In this document: piece by piece, positions 23,027-30,955 of the stretch | Position numbering within the stretch: position 1 is the first letter of the stretch | Layout: each line of letters starts with the position of its first letter | Origin: HGM04593 sp045634085 | Lineage (GTDB): Bacteria > Bacteroidota > Bacteroidia > Bacteroidales > Bacteroidaceae | Assembly: GCA_045634085.1 (NCBI GenBank) | Contig: JAZQZM010000081.1 | Coordinates: 1-40,024, forward strand | Direction of reading: 5' to 3' | Length of the DNA: 40,024 nucleotides | The notes under the pieces: model-generated | Database searches by the model: none | Seen by the model: only the letters and a program-made list of their open reading frames with translations | Told to the model about the DNA's origin: nothing | Position numbers and translations under genes: made by a program

Positions 23027-23869
23027 ATGAAAACAACTGCTGATTTCAGTACTGATGACGTGCTGTTGACCGATTTTGGGGCCGATTTTGTTGAACTGGA
23101 TGAACCCATACGCTGCAACCACATAGTGCTTGTGCTGTGCCGTTGCGGAAATCTTACCCTTGAGATAAATTATACCTTATATAATATATCGCAGAATATG
23201 TTCATTACGATATCTCCTCTTGATATCGTTACATTCAAGCAAGGGAGTACGGATTTTAGATGCACGGCGCTTATCATGCCTTCGACCATCCTGACTTCGG
23301 TCTTTACCCATGTTGACATTAGCCGCTATGAGTATATGAAGCACAACCGTGTCGTTGAATTCAAAGGTGAGTATCTGGAATTCATCAGGCAGGCACTGGC
23401 TCTGCTTGAAACAACAAAGGGAATAGTGCCTCAGGATGAGTTCAACAAGATTGCCGAGAAACAGGTTGCCTCGTTCTTTTATGTCAGCAGGCACTATTAT
23501 TCGACAATAAGTGAATACAAAAGTGGCGGAAAAGAATATCTTTCACGCAAGAAGGAGCTGTTCGGCAAGTTTATAAAGGAGTTGGTCTCTTCGCATTCCA
23601 TTTCACGTGAAGTCCTTTTCTATGCCAATGAGCTGGGTGTGAGCTGCGGATATCTGAACGAGATTTGTAACGAGGTCTCCAGTCATTCGGCAAAGGAGAT
23701 TGTGGATTCGGCAGTGGCGGCAAAACTGAAATATGAACTTACTTACTCTTCAAAATCGATTCAGGAACTGGCCGATGAATACAACTTCCCGAGCCAATCA
23801 TATTTCAGCCGTTATTTCAAGCGACTGACAGGAGTGACGCCAACCGATTTCCGCAGGGAGAGACATTGA
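23027..23869 (+). CDS. AraC-family transcriptional regulator
   Basis: A 280-residue protein with an N-terminal cupin-like sensing region (about 1-160; IVLVLCRCGNLTLEINY, then ITISPLDIVTFKQ) and a C-terminal double HTH. The second recognition helix region is SIQELADEYNFPSQSYFSRYFKRLTGVTPTDFR (about 242-274), the AraC signature. It has its own promoter, 236 bases after the flavin reductase gene on the same strand, so local control of that enzyme is plausible but unproven. The inducer is unknown. Confidence 0.9.
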   Translation: MKTTADFSTDDVLLTDFGADFVELDEPIRCNHIVLVLCRCGNLTLEINYTLYNISQNMFITISPLDIVTFKQGSTDFRCTALIMPSTILTSVFTHVDISRYEYMKHNRVVEFKGEYLEFIRQALALLETTKGIVPQDEFNKIAEKQVASFFYVSRHYYSTISEYKSGGKEYLSRKKELFGKFIKELVSSHSISREVLFYANELGVSCGYLNEICNEVSSHSAKEIVDSAVAAKLKYELTYSSKSIQELADEYNFPSQSYFSRYFKRLTGVTPTDFRRERH

Positions 23870-23921
23870 GTGGGGAAGGGCTTATGCTGTGTCATGATGT
23901 GACTGCTCTTTGTGGACTCAG

Positions 23922-23953
23922 TTTGCCGGTTTCGCTTATTTGTACTATCTTCG
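23922..23953 (+). promoter_or_regulatory. Promoter of the radical SAM gene, almost at the start codon
   Basis: TTTG (23922-23925), 20 bp, then TATCTTCG (23946-23953). The ATG is at 23960, seven bases after the -7 box, so the transcript would be leaderless or nearly so. Confidence 0.55.
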
Positions 23954-23959
23954 CCAATT

Positions 23960-24892
23960 ATGGGCGAAGATATTTTTTATTATAATGAGTTCGGTACATA
24001 CCTGCGTGGAGTGTTTGGCTGCAAGGTGCAGAAGATTACGCTTGACGGCGGTTTTACCTGTCCCAACCGCGACGGAAAGGTGGGGCTGGGCGGGTGTACC
24101 TATTGTAATAACCAGACATTCAACCCGGCTTATTGTCATAGACATCTTCCGGTAAAGGAACAGATGCTTGAGGGGATATCGTTCTTCGCGCACAAGTATC
24201 CCGAGATGCGTTATCTTGCCTATTTTCAGGCCTACACCAATACTTATGCGTCACTTGATGTCCTTAAACAACGCTATGAGGATGCTTTAGCCGTTGATGG
24301 CTGTGTGGGTCTTGTGATTGGAACGCGCCCCGATTGTATGCCCGATGAACTTCTTGATTACCTTCAGGAGTTGAACCGCAGAACCTATGTTCTTGTGGAG
24401 TATGGCATTGAAAGTGTGAATGATGTTACCTTGTTGCGCATCAATAGGGGGCACGACTATGCCTGTGCAGTGGATGCTGTGGAACGTACTGCGTTGCGCG
24501 GAATACCAGTAGGAGCACACATTATACTAGGGTTGCCTGGTGAGGATAAGGAGGAACTGATGCGTCAGGCAACGGTGCTGTCGCGCTTGCCACTGACAAC
24601 ACTTAAATTGCATCAATTGCAGCTTATCCGTGGCACACGGATGGCTGAGGAGTATGCCGAATCTCCGGGAGACTTCAGCTTGTTTGCTTTGGAGGATTAC
24701 ATTGAGACTGTAATTGATTACATTGAACGCCTGCGCCCTTCGTTGATTCTTGAACGTTTTGCATCGCAGTCGCCCAAAGAACTGCTTATTGCTCCCGATT
24801 GGGGGGTGAAGAATCACGAACTTGTGGAGATGATAAAGCGCCGCATGCGTGAACGTTCTGCTTTTCAGGGCAGGTTGTATGAAACGAAATAA
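23960..24892 (+). CDS. yhcC: TIGR01212/YhcC-type radical SAM protein
   Basis: A 310-residue protein from the ATG at 23960 (MGEDIFYYNEFG); the upstream ATG at 23912 overlaps the promoter. The iron-sulfur cysteines are Cys34 (FTCPNRDG), Cys46 and Cys49 (GGCTYCNNQTF), the spacing of the YhcC group. Further family signatures are YFQAYTNTYA, VIGTRPDC, VEYGIESV and GAHIILGLPGE. These enzymes resemble the Elp3 radical SAM domain; the E. coli homologue has no settled reaction. Cytoplasmic, monocistronic, with a hairpin after the stop that is shared with clpC. Confidence 0.88.
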   Translation: MGEDIFYYNEFGTYLRGVFGCKVQKITLDGGFTCPNRDGKVGLGGCTYCNNQTFNPAYCHRHLPVKEQMLEGISFFAHKYPEMRYLAYFQAYTNTYASLDVLKQRYEDALAVDGCVGLVIGTRPDCMPDELLDYLQELNRRTYVLVEYGIESVNDVTLLRINRGHDYACAVDAVERTALRGIPVGAHIILGLPGEDKEELMRQATVLSRLPLTTLKLHQLQLIRGTRMAEEYAESPGDFSLFALEDYIETVIDYIERLRPSLILERFASQSPKELLIAPDWGVKNHELVEMIKRRMRERSAFQGRLYETK

Positions 24893-24927
24893 AGAAGTTC
24901 CGTTGCATCGAAGCAACAGAACTTCTT
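24892..24927. terminator. Hairpin terminator between yhcC and clpC
   Basis: Arms AAGAAGTTC and GAACTTCTT (24892-24900, 24919-24927) with an inner GTTGC/GCAAC extension; it lies in the 40-base gap between convergent genes. Confidence 0.7.
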
Positions 24928-24931
24928 ATAT

Positions 24932-27460
24932 TCAGGCGGTAACTTCGAACTTCAGTTTGTCAGTCTCTTCGGTTGTTGTTACAAGAATGCGGTCGCCGGG
25001 CTTGAGTGCACCATCGAGCAGCAGCTCCGAAATCTCATCCTCGACATAGTTCTGCAGTGCCCTTTTGAGTGGGCGGGCGCCGTACTGTATGTCGTATCCC
25101 TTGTTTGCAAGGAACTTCTTTGCCTCTGTGGTGAGTTCGATGGTATAGCCAAGTTCGGTCACTCTCTTTACAATCTGTGCAAGTTCAAGATCCACGATAT
25201 TGATGATGGCGTCAAGACGAAGCTGATCGAAGTTGATTATCTCATCAATGCGGTTGATGAATTCCGGTGCGAATCTCTTGTTCAGTGCTTTCTGTATTAC
25301 TGAACGTGAGTGCTCAACGCTGCCGTTGCGTTCGTCCTTGGCGAAGCCGATTCCTGCACCGAACTCCTTGAGTTCGCGTGTTCCCACATTAGAGGTCATG
25401 ATGAGTACCGTGTTGCGGAAATCAACAGTACGGCCGTAGCTGTCGGTCAGGCGGCCTTCATCCATAACCTGCAGAAGAAGGTTGAAGACATCGGTGTGCG
25501 CCTTTTCTATCTCGTCGAGCAGCACAATGGAGTAGGGGCGGCGACGTACACGTTCGGTGAGCTGGCCTCCCTCTTCATAACCTACGTATCCCGGAGGCGC
25601 ACCTACAAGACGCGAAACGGTGAATTTTTCCATATACTCACTCATGTCTATGCGTATGAGGGCATCGGCACTGCCGAACATGAATTTTGCAAGTTCTTTA
25701 GCCAGGAGTGTCTTACCTACTCCGGTGGGGCCAAGGAACATGAAAGTGCCTATGGGCTTGTTGGGGTTCTGCAGGCCTACACGGCTGCGCTGGATGGCTT
25801 TTGTAAGCTTCTCAATAGCGTTGTCCTGCGCGATGACCTTGCTTGTAAGTTCCTGTTTCATGCCTTTGAGACGTGTCCATTCGTCCTGCTGCATGCGCTG
25901 CATTGGGACGCCTGATATCATTGAAACTACTTTGGCAACTTCGTCTTCATCTACTGTCTGACGGCTGTCGGTAAGGCTCTTTTCCCACTCTGTCTTCATT
26001 CTTGCCAGTTCTGCTTGCAGTGACTTCTCGCGGTCACGCAGGTTGGCAGCACTTTCAAAGTCCTGGCGCTTGACAGCTGCGTTCTTCTCCTTGTTGATGG
26101 TGTCGATTAGCTGTTCCTGTTCTTCAATCTCCTTAGGCACTTTGATGTTGCTTATGTGCATGCGTGCACCGACTTCGTCCATTGCGTCGATGGCCTTGTC
26201 GGGGAAGCATCGGTCGGTAATGTATCTGTCGGTCAATTTGACACATGCCTGCAGTGCCTCGTCGGTATATGTGACATTATGGTGGTTTTCATAACGTTCC
26301 TTGATGTTCTTGAGGATGTTGTATGTGTCCTCGGCCGATGTGGGCTCTACAAGCACTTTCTGGAAACGTCTCTCAAGCGCACCGTCTTTCTCAATAGTCT
26401 TGCGGTATTCATCGATGGTGGTTGCGCCAATGCATTGTATCTCGCCGCGTGCAAGTGCCGGTTTGAGGATGTTTGCGGCATCCATTGAGCCTGGGGTTGA
26501 ACCGGCCCCCACAATTGTGTGTATCTCATCAATGAAGATAATGATGTTGGGGTTGTTCTCAAGTTCGTTTATGATTGCGCGCAGACGTTCCTCGAACTGT
26601 CCGCGGTATTTTGTTCCGGCAACAACGGCTGTCATGTCAAGCGCGATGATGCGCTTGTCAAAAAGCATGCGTGATGTCTTGCGTTCAACAATGCGTTGTG
26701 CAAGTCCTTCTACAATTGCCGATTTTCCCACACCGGGCTCACCTATGAGGATAGGGTTGTTCTTCTTGCGGCGGCTTAGAATCTGCGAAATGCGTTCAAT
26801 CTCCTTTTCGCGGCCTATTACGGGGTCCAGACGACCTTCGCTTGCAGCTTTGGTCATGTCGACTCCGAAGTTGTCGAGTACCGGTGTGTCGTTTGTTGAC
26901 TTGGCCTGCTGTGTGCCTGTCGTATGTTGGCTGGTGCTGCTGTTGTTGTTGCTTGGAAGGCTATCCTCTTCCTCGTCATCGTTGTCGGTAAAGCCCAGGC
27001 CGTTTGATATATTGTTGTTCTTGTCGGGGGTAGTGGACTTTATTGTATCGAACATTCTAGAGTAGGTTATGTCGTTGGCTTCCAGAATTTCGGCCGCCAT
27101 GTTGTTCTTCTCTTTTAGAATGCCAAGGATGAGATGCTCGGCGTCGGCCGTGGCCTTGAATGCGCGTGCTTCGAGTGTACAGAAACGCAGTACGCGTGCT
27201 GTGCTCAAACTCATCTCTACATTGTCGTCGTATGGAGTATCGGCCAATGATGCTGGCGCAATACGCCTCTCAATGGCTTCTTTGAGTTCTTGCAGGTTTA
27301 TGTTCATGCTGCCAAGAATGTCGAGTGCGCAGCCTTTGCCACGACGTATGATGCCCAAGAGCAGATGCTCCGGGTTGATGGTCCTGCTACGCAGGCGTGT
27401 GGCTTCTTCCTTGCTCAGAGAGAGTATCTCTGATATCTTCTGTGACAATTCATTACTCAT
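24932..27460 (-). CDS. clpC: ATP-dependent Clp protease ATP-binding subunit ClpC
   Basis: An 842-residue Hsp100 unfoldase: two Clp_N repeats (about 5-140), a flexible acidic and Ser/Asn/Thr/Gln-rich linker (about 150-192), AAA1 with Walker A GEPGVGKS (240-247) and Walker B IIIFIDE, a UVR motif-containing middle region (about 447-482; NAAVKRQDFESAANLRDREK), and AAA2 with Walker A GPTGVGKT (577-584) and the Clp C-terminal domain. The short UVR-bearing middle region marks ClpC rather than the longer coiled coil of ClpB. It would feed unfolded proteins to ClpP, whose gene is not in the window. Monocistronic with a -7-like box 53 bases upstream. Confidence 0.92.
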   Translation of the reverse strand: MSNELSQKISEILSLSKEEATRLRSRTINPEHLLLGIIRRGKGCALDILGSMNINLQELKEAIERRIAPASLADTPYDDNVEMSLSTARVLRFCTLEARAFKATADAEHLILGILKEKNNMAAEILEANDITYSRMFDTIKSTTPDKNNNISNGLGFTDNDDEEEDSLPSNNNSSTSQHTTGTQQAKSTNDTPVLDNFGVDMTKAASEGRLDPVIGREKEIERISQILSRRKKNNPILIGEPGVGKSAIVEGLAQRIVERKTSRMLFDKRIIALDMTAVVAGTKYRGQFEERLRAIINELENNPNIIIFIDEIHTIVGAGSTPGSMDAANILKPALARGEIQCIGATTIDEYRKTIEKDGALERRFQKVLVEPTSAEDTYNILKNIKERYENHHNVTYTDEALQACVKLTDRYITDRCFPDKAIDAMDEVGARMHISNIKVPKEIEEQEQLIDTINKEKNAAVKRQDFESAANLRDREKSLQAELARMKTEWEKSLTDSRQTVDEDEVAKVVSMISGVPMQRMQQDEWTRLKGMKQELTSKVIAQDNAIEKLTKAIQRSRVGLQNPNKPIGTFMFLGPTGVGKTLLAKELAKFMFGSADALIRIDMSEYMEKFTVSRLVGAPPGYVGYEEGGQLTERVRRRPYSIVLLDEIEKAHTDVFNLLLQVMDEGRLTDSYGRTVDFRNTVLIMTSNVGTRELKEFGAGIGFAKDERNGSVEHSRSVIQKALNKRFAPEFINRIDEIINFDQLRLDAIINIVDLELAQIVKRVTELGYTIELTTEAKKFLANKGYDIQYGARPLKRALQNYVEDEISELLLDGALKPGDRILVTTTEETDKLKFEVTA

Positions 27461-27512
27461 CTTTTCCTCTTTTAAATAATGGTACTATAGTGTAGTCTTT
27501 TCTTTGCATCTG

Positions 27513-27520
27513 CGAAGATA
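27513..27520 (-). promoter_or_regulatory. Possible -7 box for clpC
   Basis: TATCTTCG on the minus strand, inside the same ACTATCTTCGC context as the relA and yhcC boxes. No obvious -33 TTTG, and no heat-shock inverted repeat seen. Confidence 0.4.
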
Positions 27521-27624
27521 GTGTATTAATTTCTCCTCTTCGCACTGATTTTACATAAAAATCCTTGCAAAAAGCGTGCCAAACTATTAATAATTCAAAA
27601 AAATATCATGCACTACGAACAAAG

Positions 27625-27661
27625 CTGTTGCAGAATGTCTTTAAAGCGCACTCTGCAACAG
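27625..27661. terminator. Hairpin after the PrsW-RyR gene
   Basis: Arms CTGTTGCAGA (27625-27634) and TCTGCAACAG (27652-27661) pair perfectly. The T run (TTTTT) lies on the plus side, but position suggests it ends the minus-strand operon. Confidence 0.6.
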
Positions 27662-27688
27662 TTTTTGTCATGACATCTTTTTGAACAG

Positions 27689-28813
27689 TTATACGGTAGG
27701 ATGTGTATTCTCAATGGATGCCTCTTCTGTCCTCTCCTTTGGCTCTTCGTATGGTTTTTCATCATTCTCTTCACGGGGTTCTTCCTTGATTATCCTGTAA
27801 CCCGATTTGATGATGAACTTGATGGTACCGATGGCGGTGTTTCTGTCATAATCCTTTTCACTTTCGGGCAATTGCTCATAGGGTATGAGGCAGGGGTGCT
27901 TCTTTATTATTTCATTGCGTTGTGGTCCGAAACTCCACCCCTCTTTCATTCGTTCGTGTGCCCAGACCTCGTGTACATTGCGCGATAGGGCTTCTAAAAG
28001 AGCATCCAGTTCCTTGGGTAATTGAACTGCGGTGCAGTCGGCCGGTTGGGGTGAATATCCGTTTGTGGCGTCAACAAAGTTTTTGCCCTCCAATGGTAAT
28101 TCTTTCATATCCATTTGTCTTAGTCTGTTAATACTTCTGTAACATACAAGCAGTGTTGCTATGCAGAATGTCACCAGTGTGAAGAAAAGTAGCAATGTTG
28201 TTGGAATTGAATCCTCGCATATTATGCCTATTGAGAACAGTATTGAATCGTATATACCGTGGACAAGCATTGGTGTAATGAAAATCAGTAGTCTGTTTGT
28301 GGCTTTTGCCTTTTTGCAGAACTTTGTAAGTGAATAGAAGTAACCCATCAGGACGCCGCAGGAAAAGTGTAGGGGGATAGAGAGGATTCCGCGAGTTATT
28401 CCTACTGCAATGAATGAGTCTTGATTGTCAAACAGGTATAATATGTTTTCTATTGCAGCGAATCCCAACGAAACAGATACGGCGTAGACAATTCCGTCAA
28501 GTCTTTCATCAAAATGCCGGTTCTTTCTAAGCAGAAGCCATAGCATCAGTAATTTTATGCATTCCTCGGGGATGGCTGCCCCAATGAATGAAACTGTAAT
28601 TGCTTCATAGACAGTTGCTGGTGCTGATGAGAACATTCCGATAAATTCCATTGGGATTACCAGGAACATGGTGATCGGAACGCACAATGTTCCGTAGAAA
28701 AAGGCTTTGAACAGCTGTGATGCCGGTTCTGGCGATTTCCTGTCTACATGGTATATGTATATTAAAAGGATTGCTACCGGCAGTAATGCCATAAGCATTA
28801 TTGTGCTGAACAT
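27689..28813 (-). CDS. PrsW-type intramembrane protease fused to a RyR domain
   Basis: A 374-residue protein. Residues 1-230 are a PrsW-family membrane protease with about seven to eight hydrophobic segments and the metal-site motifs E83-E-C-I-K87, F118-A-A-I-E-N123, His149 and His185-x3-Asp189. PrsW proteases cut membrane-bound anti-sigma factors in other bacteria. After a cytoplasmic linker comes a RyR repeat domain (about 262-342: LSRNVHEVWAHERMKEGWSFG, then HPCLIPYEQLPESEKDYDR and KSGYRII). The tail (343-374) is very rich in Glu, Lys and Pro. It lies 48 bases after a second RyR gene. Substrate unknown; no anti-sigma factor gene is adjacent. Confidence 0.83.
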   Translation of the reverse strand: MFSTIMLMALLPVAILLIYIYHVDRKSPEPASQLFKAFFYGTLCVPITMFLVIPMEFIGMFSSAPATVYEAITVSFIGAAIPEECIKLLMLWLLLRKNRHFDERLDGIVYAVSVSLGFAAIENILYLFDNQDSFIAVGITRGILSIPLHFSCGVLMGYFYSLTKFCKKAKATNRLLIFITPMLVHGIYDSILFSIGIICEDSIPTTLLLFFTLVTFCIATLLVCYRSINRLRQMDMKELPLEGKNFVDATNGYSPQPADCTAVQLPKELDALLEALSRNVHEVWAHERMKEGWSFGPQRNEIIKKHPCLIPYEQLPESEKDYDRNTAIGTIKFIIKSGYRIIKEEPREENDEKPYEEPKERTEEASIENTHPTV

Positions 28814-28861
28814 TGTACTCTTGGTTTGTGGGTGTCAGGCTTGAGGATGTCTGTATCTTTG

Positions 28862-29314
28862 TTATTTATAAATTTTCCACTCTATGTCGATTTTCTTGCC
28901 GCATTTGGGGCAGAACTCCCAACCGATGTATACAGGTGTCTTTTCGTTGTTCTTTTCGCAATGGTTGCAGTAAAAAGCCTGATTCAAATTGCGTATTCGT
29001 TCCATCAGGTATCTGTATGTGTCGGTTTCTTCTCTTTTGACAATGTCGTATCCCATTCGCTTTATGAGCTTTATGGTGTCTAAAGCCATGGCACGGTCGT
29101 ATTCTTTCTCCTCTTCGGGCAATCGGGAGTACTCTACCAGGTCGGGGGTCTCTTTCTTGTTGTCATCTCTGAATTCACCGAATTTCCAGCCTTCCTTAAT
29201 GCGCTTTACTGCCCATATGTCATGTGCGTTCTCTGCGATGGCTTCTTGAAGCTCATTGAAGTCCTGGTCTAATTCTACATCGTTAAGATCAATTGGTTTT
29301 GGAATGTAAGTCAT
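28862..29314 (-). CDS. RyR-domain protein with C-terminal zinc ribbon
   Basis: A 150-residue soluble protein. Residues about 12-93 form a RyR domain (AIAENAHDIWAVKRIKEG, WKFGEFRDD, EYSRLPEEEKEYDRAMA, IKRMGYDIV), close in pattern to the one fused to the protease in the next gene. The C-terminal part has two cysteine pairs (C116-N-H-C119 and C135-P-K-C138), a probable zinc ribbon. Bacterial RyR domains resemble the repeats of ryanodine receptors, and their ligands are not known. It is the first gene of the operon, behind a good promoter. A soluble partner or regulator of the membrane protease is a reasonable guess. Confidence 0.82.
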   Translation of the reverse strand: MTYIPKPIDLNDVELDQDFNELQEAIAENAHDIWAVKRIKEGWKFGEFRDDNKKETPDLVEYSRLPEEEKEYDRAMALDTIKLIKRMGYDIVKREETDTYRYLMERIRNLNQAFYCNHCEKNNEKTPVYIGWEFCPKCGKKIDIEWKIYK

Positions 29315-29373
29315 GTCTTTTTATTTTATATGTTTATTTTTATGTTGTTTGAGCATGGTCTGTATGCGACATG

Positions 29374-29404
29374 CAAATTTAGCCTTTTTTTCTTCGTCAG
29401 CAAG
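29374..29404 (-). promoter_or_regulatory. Promoter of the RyR operon
   Basis: On the minus strand CTTG (29404-29401), 19 bp, then a perfect TAAATTTG (29381-29374). Leader about 55 bases. Confidence 0.55.
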
Positions 29405-29410
29405 GATTGG

Positions 29411-29669
29411 TTGCAAAAAGCGTTTAGTTTGTACCTATCTTTCAAAGAATATCGGGAGAAAAGATTATGTTAACAAAAATTAACACGAAAATGTGTGGTA
29501 TTTTGTGTGATTTGCCCTCTATAAGGGTGTAAGCTTTACAAAGAGCTTTGAAACAATTTGCGCTAGGGGCGTTTTGGTGTTTTCCTGCTTTTTATCCCAC
29601 CGTTTTTTGCCCAAAGGAGTTGTCCGGCGTTATCAAGGTGTTGATGACGGGCAGCTCCGGCGCTTTTTT
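29411..29669 (+). ncRNA. Possible structured RNA upstream of rpoD
   Basis: The 490-base gap 29315-29804 holds no credible reading frame. TTG (29411-29413) and TATCTTTC (29436-29443) make a weak promoter; downstream are a small hairpin CCCT/AGGG (29516-29528) and a long structured element: GGAGTTGTCCG (29616-29626) pairs fully with CGGGCAGCTCC (29648-29658), allowing two G-U pairs, around an inner TATCAA/TTGATG stem, then six T (29664-29669). The stem and T run are separated by GGCGC. This could be a stand-alone RNA with a terminator or an attenuator upstream of rpoD. Confidence 0.35.
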
Positions 29670-29745
29670 ATAAGGTTCTATGTATATTAATTTTACATGT
29701 GTGATTTTTTTATTTGTGGTTCTGGCGATTTTTTAACAGGAAATA

Positions 29746-29777
29746 GTTGCATTTGTGTTTGAAAAAGTATATCTTTG
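29746..29777 (+). promoter_or_regulatory. Promoter of rpoD
   Basis: GTTG (29746-29749), 20 bp, then a perfect TATCTTTG (29770-29777). Predicted start near 29783, about 22 bases before the ATG, downstream of the structured element. Confidence 0.65.
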
Positions 29778-29804
29778 CAAATTGAAATTGTATCTTAAGG
29801 AAAA

Positions 29805-30665
29805 ATGAGGCAATTAAAAATTACAAAAAGCATCACAAACCGCGAAAGCGCATCGCTTGACAAGTATCTACAGGAGATTGGTCGTGAAGAACTCATCACC
29901 GTTGAAGAAGAGGTGGAGTTGGCACAACGAATCAGAAAAGGAGACCGTAGGGCGTTGGAAAAATTGACGAGAGCCAATCTACGTTTCGTCGTTTCAGTAG
30001 CAAAGCAGTATCAGAATCAAGGTCTAAGTTTGCCCGACCTTATAAACGAGGGTAATTTAGGACTTATTAAGGCTGCTGAAAAATTTGATGAGACACGTGG
30101 TTTCAAGTTTATCAGTTATGCAGTGTGGTGGATCAGACAATCTATTCTTCAGGCTCTTGCAGAGCAAGCGAGAATTGTTCGCCTTCCATTGAACCAGGTA
30201 GGTTCGCTGAACAAAATCAGTAAGGCATTCTCAAAATTTGAACAGGAGAATGAACGTCGTCCTTCGGCAGAAGAACTTGCAGACCAGCTGGATTTACCAG
30301 TAGATAAGGTGGTTGACTCTTTGAAGGTTTCCGGCAGACACATCTCAGTGGATGCACCTTTTGTTGACGGTGAGGACAACAGCCTGCTTGACGTGCTTGT
30401 GAACGATGATTCTCCAATGGCAGACAATTTGTTGGTCAATGAGTCTCTTTCTCGTGAGATTGACCGTGCGTTATCTACGCTTACTGACCGTGAAAAGGAG
30501 ATTATTCAGATGTTCTTCGGTATTGGCATGCAGGAGATGACTCTTGAAGAGATTGGTGACCGTTTCGGTCTTACACGTGAACGCGTGCGTCAAATCAAAG
30601 AGAAGGCTATTCGTCGTTTGAAACAGAATCAAAGAAGTAAACTGTTGAAGTCATATTTGGGATAA
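29805..30665 (+). CDS. rpoD: Primary RNA polymerase sigma factor
   Basis: A 286-residue sigma-70 of the compact Bacteroidota type, without region 1.1. Region 1.2 (SLDKYLQEIGREELITVEEE), region 2 (RANLRFVVSVAKQYQNQG, LINEGNLGLIKAAEKFD, then the -10 reading segment FISYAVWWIRQSI), region 3 (about 135-200) and region 4 with the HTH TLEEIGDRFGLTRERVRQIKEKAIRRLK are complete. It directs transcription from the TTTG/TAnnTTTG promoters seen across this window. Monocistronic, with its own promoter and a strong terminator. Confidence 0.95.
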   Translation: MRQLKITKSITNRESASLDKYLQEIGREELITVEEEVELAQRIRKGDRRALEKLTRANLRFVVSVAKQYQNQGLSLPDLINEGNLGLIKAAEKFDETRGFKFISYAVWWIRQSILQALAEQARIVRLPLNQVGSLNKISKAFSKFEQENERRPSAEELADQLDLPVDKVVDSLKVSGRHISVDAPFVDGEDNSLLDVLVNDDSPMADNLLVNESLSREIDRALSTLTDREKEIIQMFFGIGMQEMTLEEIGDRFGLTRERVRQIKEKAIRRLKQNQRSKLLKSYLG

Positions 30666-30685
30666 GCAACAGATTAATTTAAATT

Positions 30686-30725
30686 ACGGGCTATGCTTTT
30701 ACAAGTGTAGCCCGTCGCTTTTTTG
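30686..30725 (+). terminator. Intrinsic terminator of rpoD
   Basis: Arms ACGGGCTA (30686-30693) and TAGCCCGT (30708-30715) followed by CGCTTTTTTG. Confidence 0.85.
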
Positions 30726-30837
30726 TTGGTGGCGGTTGACTGCAATACACGAGCTTTAGGGAAGAGTGTGCACGTGGTATTGCAGTTCGCGCCATATTTG
30801 CTTTAATACATGTAGGTGGGTCCGCTATTCTTTTGTT

Positions 30838-30946
30838 ATATCCGCCACAGGACGTGGCAAAGTCTTCTATGGATTGCGTCGGTTTGCTGTGCCGTCGCTT
30901 TCTGTTGCTTCCCGGGACTGTTGTATGCCTTGTCTGTGGCGGATAT
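30838..30946. repeat. 109-bp element with 13-bp terminal inverted repeats
   Basis: ATATCCGCCACAG (30838-30850) is repeated exactly in inverse at 30934-30946. It lies in the 290-base gap between the rpoD terminator and the gadB stop, which otherwise shows no gene. It may be a miniature transposable element or a large hairpin at the gadB 3' end; no target duplication is clear. Confidence 0.4.
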
Positions 30947-30955
30947 CGTTGCAGA

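Noticed and set aside
26301..27065. 254-codon plus-strand frame inside clpC
   Set aside because: It is the complement of the well-conserved ClpC domains and has a Ser/Met/Arg-rich translation typical of shadow frames.
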